IMG/VR virus record: IMGVR_UViG_3300028025_004617
Span: 39,959 to 103,958 of that record
Origin: a virus
Strand: one strand, 5' to 3'
Length of the DNA: 64,000 bases
A program made the translations under genes and the position numbers. This document shows, one piece after another, positions 58,893 through 64,000 of this stretch. How positions within the stretch are numbered: position 1 is the stretch's first letter; every line of letters begins with the position of its first letter. Below the pieces are notes generated by a model that searched no databases, had not been told where the DNA came from, and worked only from the letters and a program-made list of their open reading frames with translations.

Positions 58893-59546
58893 ATGGAAGT
58901 ATACATTAGTATCGATGGTGTTTTAAGAAACACAATACAAAAATTCGAATATCATTACAACGAAGCATTTTTAGTGGATGATGTTGTAATTGAAGATAAT
59001 ACATTTGACTATGGTGTGACCGAGCCAATAGAAAACGATAATTTAATGAACTCATACAGATTCCAGTCAAAGGAAGAGTATGAGTTTTTTACGTTTATGG
59101 AATATCCAATTGAAATATTTGGTCATGCGGGATTAAGTTATTCAACAACATTTACAGATTTACATAAAATGATTTATGATAATCAAGAACATAATTTTAC
59201 TTTGATTGGATTAGATGAATTAGGTAAATCAAAACCAGCAACATTATTCTTTTTATCAAAAAATGGATTTTTAGGTAATAATATTAAATTTGATAAAAGT
59301 GATAACATTAAAGAGTTGTGGAAGAAATGTGATGTTTGGATTACCGATAAAAAACTTGTGTTAGATGAATGTCCAGAAGATAAGGTTGCCATCAAATTTA
59401 ATACCAAATATAATGCACACTTTACTTATAAAAAAGAAATATCTAAATTAACTGAAATACAAGAACCATGGTTGAACTATTCGGAAAAAACTACTACATT
59501 GATATCGATGGAATCACAGACAAATGTAGAACAAACAAAACAGTAG
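58893..59546 (+). CDS. Hypothetical 217-aa protein, HAD-like pattern
   Basis: MEVYISIDGVLRNTIQKFEY opens with a strand ending in a single Asp (SIDGVLRN), like a degenerate HAD motif I (normally DxDG). Later FTLIGLDELGKSKPATLFFL and VWITDKKLVLDECPEDKVAI resemble the HAD-like pattern in which a Thr/Asp region is followed by 'D..P..K'. One of the two catalytic Asp residues is missing, so it may be inactive or not HAD at all. The last 79 nt overlap the 98-aa gene in another frame. Confidence 0.5.
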   Translation: MEVYISIDGVLRNTIQKFEYHYNEAFLVDDVVIEDNTFDYGVTEPIENDNLMNSYRFQSKEEYEFFTFMEYPIEIFGHAGLSYSTTFTDLHKMIYDNQEHNFTLIGLDELGKSKPATLFFLSKNGFLGNNIKFDKSDNIKELWKKCDVWITDKKLVLDECPEDKVAIKFNTKYNAHFTYKKEISKLTEIQEPWLNYSEKTTTLISMESQTNVEQTKQ

Positions 59547-59764
59547 AAGAAGATGATGAAGATGAGGGGGCAACCGAAATCAACATTTTCAAATACGAAA
59601 TAATAAAAATGTGTTTAGAAAGAGTGTTAGGTGAAATTGACGATGTGGACGAAGAAATGGGAATGTTCGCAAAAAATACCACTACAACATCTTTTAAAAT
59701 TGCATTTAATACACTAATAAAATATAAAATCTTAATTGAAGAATTAAACGAAGACGATGAGTAA
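59468..59764 (+). CDS. Hypothetical acidic 98-aa protein
   Basis: MVELFGKNYYIDIDGITDKC begins it, followed by an acidic stretch (EEDDEDEGATE) and a helical C-terminus (EIIKMCLERVLGEIDDVDEE). It starts inside the preceding gene (79-nt overlap in another frame) and overlaps the next glycosyltransferase by 8 nt (ATGA-type junction). The downstream coupling supports that it is translated. No family is recognised. Confidence 0.55.
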   Translation: MVELFGKNYYIDIDGITDKCRTNKTVEEDDEDEGATEINIFKYEIIKMCLERVLGEIDDVDEEMGMFAKNTTTTSFKIAFNTLIKYKILIEELNEDDE

Positions 59765-60818
59765 ACAAGAAAACATAGAAAAATTAGAAGAAGCATTAGG
59801 TAGGTTACATTCAAAAGAAAATAACATTTATTTTCTAACTTATGACACAAGAAGTAACGCAAGAGCATCCATAAAACACATTTATGATTTGGCATTGACT
59901 TTAAAACAAAATGGCCACAAATCAAATATTTTAGTGGAGGATAAAACATACACAGGAGTTGAATCTTGGTTGGGAGATACGTACAAAGAATTACCTGTCG
60001 TGTCAATCAAAGAAGATAAGATTGAATTAAAAATTGATGATGTTTTAGTTGTCCCTGAATATTTTTCAAATGCTCTTGAGCAATTATCTAATATCAAGTG
60101 TATTAAAGTGATGTTAGTACAACAAAAAGATTTTATGTTTGAAACACTATCAATTGGTAGTAGATGGTCGGATTATGGATTTGATAGAGTTATCACCACA
60201 ACCGAAAATACAAAAAAATACATTTCAGACATTTTTCCAGAAAGTTTAGTTTTCGTTATTCCACCAATTATTGGTGATAATTTTAAACCTATTGAACTAC
60301 CGTTAAAACCATATGTGGCAATTAGTTGTAGAGATAGAGTTGTACATAGAAGATTAATTTCACAATTCTATCTAAAGTTTCCTCAGTTACGTTGGATTAC
60401 TTTTAAAGACATGGTTCAGATGAGCTATGATGAATTTGCAACTAATTTAAAAGAATGTATGGTTTCTGTTTGGGTTGATAACGAATCGACATTTGGTACG
60501 TTCCCTTTAGAGTCTATGAAGTGTGGGGTTCCAGTTATCGGTAAGATTCCCGAAACAGAACCTGATTGGTTGGGTGAAAATGGGATGTGGACCTACGATA
60601 CAAATAAAGTTGTTGAAATTTTAGGTTCATATATTTTAGCTTGGATAGAAGGGGTTGAATTAGAAGAGGAAGTGACCACTAAAATGAAAGAGACTTTATT
60701 ACCATATGAAACATCAATTACTCAAAATAGTATCAATTCAATTTTTGGGTCATTAATTAATAAAAGAATCGAATCTATCGAGAATGCATTAGAAAAATTA
60801 AAACAAGAACAAGAATAA
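59757..60818 (+). CDS. Glycosyltransferase, GT-B fold (353 aa)
   Basis: The N-terminal Rossmann half is NNIYFLTYDTRSNARASIKH with HIYDLALTLKQNGHKSNILV. The C-terminal half contains WVDNESTFGTFPLESMKCGV followed by PVIGKIPETEPDWLGENGMW, the nucleotide-sugar-binding loop typical of GT4-like enzymes (S.fGtfPlEsm.cG.PVi). It has a coiled-coil tail (INKRIESIENALEKLKQEQ). It is the second of three glycosyltransferases here and is followed 5 nt later by a GT-A enzyme, suggesting stepwise glycan building. The acceptor is unknown. Confidence 0.82.
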   Translation: MSKQENIEKLEEALGRLHSKENNIYFLTYDTRSNARASIKHIYDLALTLKQNGHKSNILVEDKTYTGVESWLGDTYKELPVVSIKEDKIELKIDDVLVVPEYFSNALEQLSNIKCIKVMLVQQKDFMFETLSIGSRWSDYGFDRVITTTENTKKYISDIFPESLVFVIPPIIGDNFKPIELPLKPYVAISCRDRVVHRRLISQFYLKFPQLRWITFKDMVQMSYDEFATNLKECMVSVWVDNESTFGTFPLESMKCGVPVIGKIPETEPDWLGENGMWTYDTNKVVEILGSYILAWIEGVELEEEVTTKMKETLLPYETSITQNSINSIFGSLINKRIESIENALEKLKQEQE

Positions 60819-60823
60819 TCAAT

Positions 60824-61603
60824 ATGAAAAATATAACAGTATTAATACCTATTCACAAAATTAATGAAGATTATAAGGAAATGTTAAATAAAGCTTTAGA
60901 ATCTGTTGAAGATTTTCACAACGATGTTAAAGTATCTTTGGTATGTCCTTCAGAAGTAAAAAAGGAGTTAACTAACTTATCCGATAAATTAGAAATTAAT
61001 TTTGTAGTTAATAAAGGTGAAACAGACTTTTGCTCTCAAGTGAATTTAGGTATCGAAAAATGTGATACGGAATGGTTCACTATTTTAGAGGTTGATGACC
61101 AATTTAAATCAATTTGGTTAAAATCGATTAACGACTATAGAAAAATTTATAGTGATGTTGATGTATTCTTACCAATTGTAAAAGACATCAACTCAGAGGG
61201 AACCTTTGTTAGCTTTACCAACGAATCTGCTTGGGCTTACGGATTTACCGACATGCAGGGATTCATTGACAATGAGGTGCTATTAGAATATCAAAACTAC
61301 CAAATTAGTGGTGGACTTTATCGTACACAAAAAATTAAAGATAATGGTTCATTAAAAGAAAACATTAAACTGACATTTGGTTATGAATTTTTATTAAGAT
61401 TAACCCATAATGGAGTTAGAGTAATGACAGTACCGAGAGTTGGATACCAACACGTTAATCTTAGAGAAGATTCATTATTCTGGTTATACAAAAATGATGA
61501 GAATAGTTTATTAACCGAGAAGGAAGTAAAGTTTTGGTTAGATTCCGCAAAAAAAGAATTTTTCTTTAAAAATAAACGAGATGTAAATTATACCGAAGCT
61601 TAA
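60824..61603 (+). CDS. Glycosyltransferase, GT-A (GT2-like)
   Basis: MKNITVLIPIHKINEDYKEM is a classic GT2 start (tVliPihk). The nucleotide/metal site appears as CDTEWFTILEVDDQFKSIWL, with EVDDQF in the place of the DxD motif. A late GYEFLLRLTHNGVRVMTVPR fits the catalytic-loop region. The length (259 aa) is normal. Its stop shares a base with the sigma factor start (TAATG). Together with the two GT-B enzymes it points to a phage-made sugar modification. Confidence 0.8.
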   Translation: MKNITVLIPIHKINEDYKEMLNKALESVEDFHNDVKVSLVCPSEVKKELTNLSDKLEINFVVNKGETDFCSQVNLGIEKCDTEWFTILEVDDQFKSIWLKSINDYRKIYSDVDVFLPIVKDINSEGTFVSFTNESAWAYGFTDMQGFIDNEVLLEYQNYQISGGLYRTQKIKDNGSLKENIKLTFGYEFLLRLTHNGVRVMTVPRVGYQHVNLREDSLFWLYKNDENSLLTEKEVKFWLDSAKKEFFFKNKRDVNYTEA

Positions 61604-62301
61604 TGCCAAGACCAAGAACCCAAAAAATTTATTTTGGGGAGGATCAAGAGAAGGCGGTAGTTAGTTACTTAGAAAGTACAGACGAAGCAGAAAGAAATAA
61701 GATATTCAATGAATATTTACGTGAACCCCTAATTATAATGGTCGAATCAATTATTCGACGTTATAAACTATACAGAAAAGACTTAGAATTTGAAGAAATT
61801 CATACTGATACTATGTCCTTTTTAATTACTAAGATTAATAAATTTGACCATACAAAAAACCACAAAGCCTATTCATATTTTGGGACCATCTGTAAGAACT
61901 ACCTTATGGGAGCAATACAGAAGGATACAAAGGAACAAAATAGACAAGTATCCTATGATGATATATCATCAGACATTGAGGGTAGATCGGACCTATCATA
62001 TGTAATAGATGAATACGTTGTGGACTACAGGGATATCATTATAAAAATGAGTATAGAGTTAGAACTTTTTGTTGAAAATGAGGATTTAACCGAAAATGAA
62101 CAAAAATTAGGGTACGCTTTACTTGAGATTTTTAACAATTTTGATAAGATATTCCAAGTTGGGGATGGTAACAAATTTAATAAAAACCTTATCTTACTCT
62201 CTTTAAGAGAGATGACTTCATTGTCAACCAAAGAAATTAGAATATCCCTCAAAAGATTTAAAAAGTTGTATGATGGAATTTTAGGTGGGTTTTTAGAATA
62301 A
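61603..62301 (+). CDS. 55: Late sigma factor gp55-like
   Basis: This 232-aa protein has sigma-70 region 2-like helices. Region 2.1-2.2 is FNEYLREPLIIMVESIIRRY, followed by KLYRKDLEFEEIHTDTMSFL. Region 2.3-2.4 is FDHTKNHKAYSYFGTICKNY, LMGAIQKDTKEQNR. This is the 'kFD....n.aY.Yf..ic.n.' signature of T4 gp55. The C-terminus ends YDGILGGFLE, hydrophobic and acidic, which could be the sliding-clamp-binding tail. It should direct host polymerase to late promoters, the best candidates being the TATTTAT elements listed here. It is TAATG-coupled to the preceding glycosyltransferase. Confidence 0.85.
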   Translation: MPRPRTQKIYFGEDQEKAVVSYLESTDEAERNKIFNEYLREPLIIMVESIIRRYKLYRKDLEFEEIHTDTMSFLITKINKFDHTKNHKAYSYFGTICKNYLMGAIQKDTKEQNRQVSYDDISSDIEGRSDLSYVIDEYVVDYRDIIIKMSIELELFVENEDLTENEQKLGYALLEIFNNFDKIFQVGDGNKFNKNLILLSLREMTSLSTKEIRISLKRFKKLYDGILGGFLE

Positions 62302-62303
62302 AC

Positions 62304-62313
62304 CTATTTATTG
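62304..62313 (+). promoter_or_regulatory. Putative late promoter element CTATTTATTG, 2 nt from ATG
   Basis: The plus strand reads CTATTTATTG-GT-ATG for the 126-aa gene. It lies 3 nt after the sigma-factor stop. Confidence 0.55.
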
Positions 62314-62315
62314 GT

Positions 62316-62696
62316 ATGAGAACACAAAGAAATTTAATCTCCTTAGAGGTTGATTCTGCATTAGCTTTAATGCAGGAAATCTACAATGATATTGTGGAAC
62401 AAAAGAATACGGCATCAATGATAACAAAGAAAATGTTAACATTTATGAAAGATGCTGAGGATATGAGTGTAATCGGTCCTGTTATTAAAGAACAACAAAA
62501 AATCCTAAACGATTGCACCGAGAAAAAAATCTCCTTAGTTAAACTACAAGGTGTTTTATTAAAACAAACACAATCTGCGGGTAAGGCTGGTGGACCTATG
62601 GGTAAGTTAACCTTATCCGATGAAGATAGAGAAATATTGGATAAATTAATGGAGAGTGGTTCTGATAATAAAAGCAAATCAAACTACACATTATAA
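62316..62696 (+). CDS. Hypothetical 126-aa helical protein next to gp55
   Basis: All-helical: ISLEVDSALALMQEIYNDIV, QKNTASMITKKMLTFMKDAE, KIISLVKL-like helices, then LTLSDEDREILDKLMESGSD near the end. It might be a small terminase subunit, a late co-activator (T4 gp33 acts with gp55) or a structural accessory; the sequence does not decide. It starts 2 nt after a late-type element and is TAATG-coupled to the next gene, so it is a late gene, which disfavours the co-activator idea. Confidence 0.55.
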   Translation: MRTQRNLISLEVDSALALMQEIYNDIVEQKNTASMITKKMLTFMKDAEDMSVIGPVIKEQQKILNDCTEKKISLVKLQGVLLKQTQSAGKAGGPMGKLTLSDEDREILDKLMESGSDNKSKSNYTL

Positions 62697-64000
62697 TGTC
62701 CAATAAAATAAAAGAAACGAGAAAAAAGATTAGGCAAAAAATCGATGCTATTAAAAGAGCAAAAGATAATGCCAAAGAAAAGTCCAACAAATTTATTGAT
62801 GGTTATGAGAACAAAGCACTAAAAGGTGCTGATGATTTATCAAAAACTCTATCAGATTTTTCTGCCAAAAAACTAAAAAAGTTAGAAGGTGGGATAAATC
62901 GTGCTAGTGATGTTTTTTCTGATTTATTGGAAACGGTAGAAAAATTTGTAAGTGCCAAAAACATAAAGGTCGAATCTTCGGATAAGTTATTTTCAAAACA
63001 AAGATTAAGACAACTTACAAATGAATCGGCCATTGAAACTTTAAGGTCATCACAACAAATCATTTTAGAATCCGTTCAAAAAATATTATTTGCTGGTGAC
63101 GGTATATGTGGTGCAAATCAAACATTTGGTTCAACTGATAGTGCAACATTAAAACCACAAGAATTTGATTTCATGAATGTATTAACTGTTGACCCAACAT
63201 CAAATGTTGGTAAAATTGTTTACGAGAAGGAATCACCAGATAATGGGTTAATTAAAATGAATAGAAAATTACATAGTCTATTCGGTGCGCCTAACACCCC
63301 TGAGTTATATAGGGCAACAAATGGAAATTCTTTATTCTCATTGTCATGGGACGAATCAAATCAAAGATATAATGTAAGTGGTTTACAAGGTAAAAATATA
63401 AAAACATTTTTTACTGATTATTATTCAAGTATTGAACAAGTAGATTTTAGTGGTGTCACTAAAACTGCAATATATATGACATTACATGGAGATGGTAGTG
63501 AACCTCCTTTATTTGATAAAGGTTTTAACGATTTAAATAGATTATTGGCCAAACTATGTGCGATGTGTGGAAATCCTAAAAATGGTAAAATTCCTAACGC
63601 AACCACAGAATTTAATGAGAATGACGAAGATGTCCAATCTTATTTTGATTTTGACGACGTTGAGGGAGTTGACTTGGACGATGAAAAAGATAGGTTAGAT
63701 AAGGTATTAAAGTTTAGAGATTGTAATAATTTTAAAATACCCATAAATCCAACACATTTTGAAGATTTTGTTTATGATGATGGTAATTTAAATGATTCAG
63801 TAAATGATGCCTTATTTAATGCGGCATCCGATGCACATAACCAATCCGAAGGTTCGATACCTCCTGATAATTTTCATTTATCCATTTTAAATACTTTTAT
63901 ACTTAGTTTACCAAGAGCACTTATTGGTTCGTTATTAAGTCCAAAATATTTCTTACCATTTATAATAGTTTATAAAGTTTTAGTTGTTGGTGTTGGTGGG
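62696..64000 (+). CDS. Large virion protein, continues beyond window
   Basis: The ATG at 62696 overlaps the preceding stop; the frame is open for 435 codons to the right edge with no stop. The N-terminal 100 residues are a Lys-rich coiled coil (MSNKIKETRKKIRQKIDAIK). A central part has CGANQTFGSTDSATLKPQEF, and the final visible stretch is hydrophobic (LSLPRALIGSLLSPKYFLPF, then IIVYKVLVVGVGG). No family is recognised. A virion or portal-region role is possible from position only. Confidence 0.7.
   Translation, partial: MSNKIKETRKKIRQKIDAIKRAKDNAKEKSNKFIDGYENKALKGADDLSKTLSDFSAKKLKKLEGGINRASDVFSDLLETVEKFVSAKNIKVESSDKLFSKQRLRQLTNESAIETLRSSQQIILESVQKILFAGDGICGANQTFGSTDSATLKPQEFDFMNVLTVDPTSNVGKIVYEKESPDNGLIKMNRKLHSLFGAPNTPELYRATNGNSLFSLSWDESNQRYNVSGLQGKNIKTFFTDYYSSIEQVDFSGVTKTAIYMTLHGDGSEPPLFDKGFNDLNRLLAKLCAMCGNPKNGKIPNATTEFNENDEDVQSYFDFDDVEGVDLDDEKDRLDKVLKFRDCNNFKIPINPTHFEDFVYDDGNLNDSVNDALFNAASDAHNQSEGSIPPDNFHLSILNTFILSLPRALIGSLLSPKYFLPFIIVYKVLVVGVGG

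Noticed and set aside
59494-60006. 170-aa minus-strand frame
   Set aside because: Entirely opposite three better supported plus-strand genes and rich in Leu/Tyr/Cys as expected for antisense of AT-rich coding DNA.
1-64000. tRNA genes
   Set aside because: No cloverleaf with a T-loop like GTTCGAATC was seen in intergenic gaps, which are nearly all shorter than a tRNA cluster needs.

Overview
The window is one contiguous, low-GC piece of a large contractile-tailed (T4-like myovirus) phage genome. The evidence is a nearly complete T4-type set: baseplate wedge gp6, gp25 and gp53, tail sheath gp18, tail tube gp19, neck gp13, ssDNA-binding gp32, UvsX, RNase H, helicase gp41, DNA polymerase gp43, a gp55-like late sigma factor, NrdA/NrdB, dUTPase and PhoH. 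The host is probably a member of the Bacteroidota (Flavobacteriia-like). This rests on AT-rich DNA, few Shine-Dalgarno sequences, and two promoters of the Bacteroidota form TTG-N19-TAnnTTT(G/T) at 36109-36138 (+) and 55672-55701 (+). No tRNA, integrase, transposase or CRISPR array was seen.

Layout. 1-8086 (-): baseplate genes (gp25, gp6, a 1526-aa protein, then a gene running off the left edge). 8177-16381 (-): a replication and nucleotide operon in the order gp32, uvsX, rnh, a frameshifted small gene, gp41, nrdB, nrdA, with hairpin terminators after gp32 and nrdA. 16482-36060 (-): LamG-like protein, Dps-like helical protein, coiled-coil protein, a 1925-aa hub-like protein, gp53, a 1567-aa baseplate protein, tape measure, tail assembly chaperone, tube and sheath. 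36188-41235: a small ribbon-helix-helix gene, neck/tail completion proteins, a SNF2 helicase and gp13, with several strand switches. 41232-44129 (-): DNA polymerase. 44217-52532 (-): tail fibre and adhesin genes. 52586-64000 (+): probable head-internal or structural proteins, one with a WYL-like domain, three glycosyltransferases, dUTPase, PhoH, the late sigma factor and a large virion gene cut by the right edge.

Two observations stand out. First, the gene immediately upstream of the tape-measure gene has a 49-codon open +1-frame extension entered at a TTTTTTC slip site, which is the genome position and architecture of a frameshifted tail assembly chaperone. Second, about sixteen operon heads carry a near-identical coding-strand element, (C/A/G)TATTTAT(A/T)(A/T). 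At four genes it ends only 2 nt before the ATG. I read it as the phage's late promoter, probably used by the gp55-like sigma factor and giving leaderless late mRNAs. It is the reverse complement of the T4 late-promoter core.

Together the genes describe a lytic phage that makes its own dNTP supply and replisome, a long contractile tail with LamG-bearing, Pro/Thr-linked adhesins, and a glycosylation module of unknown target. Family assignments come from recognising motifs and gene order by eye; no database search was run.
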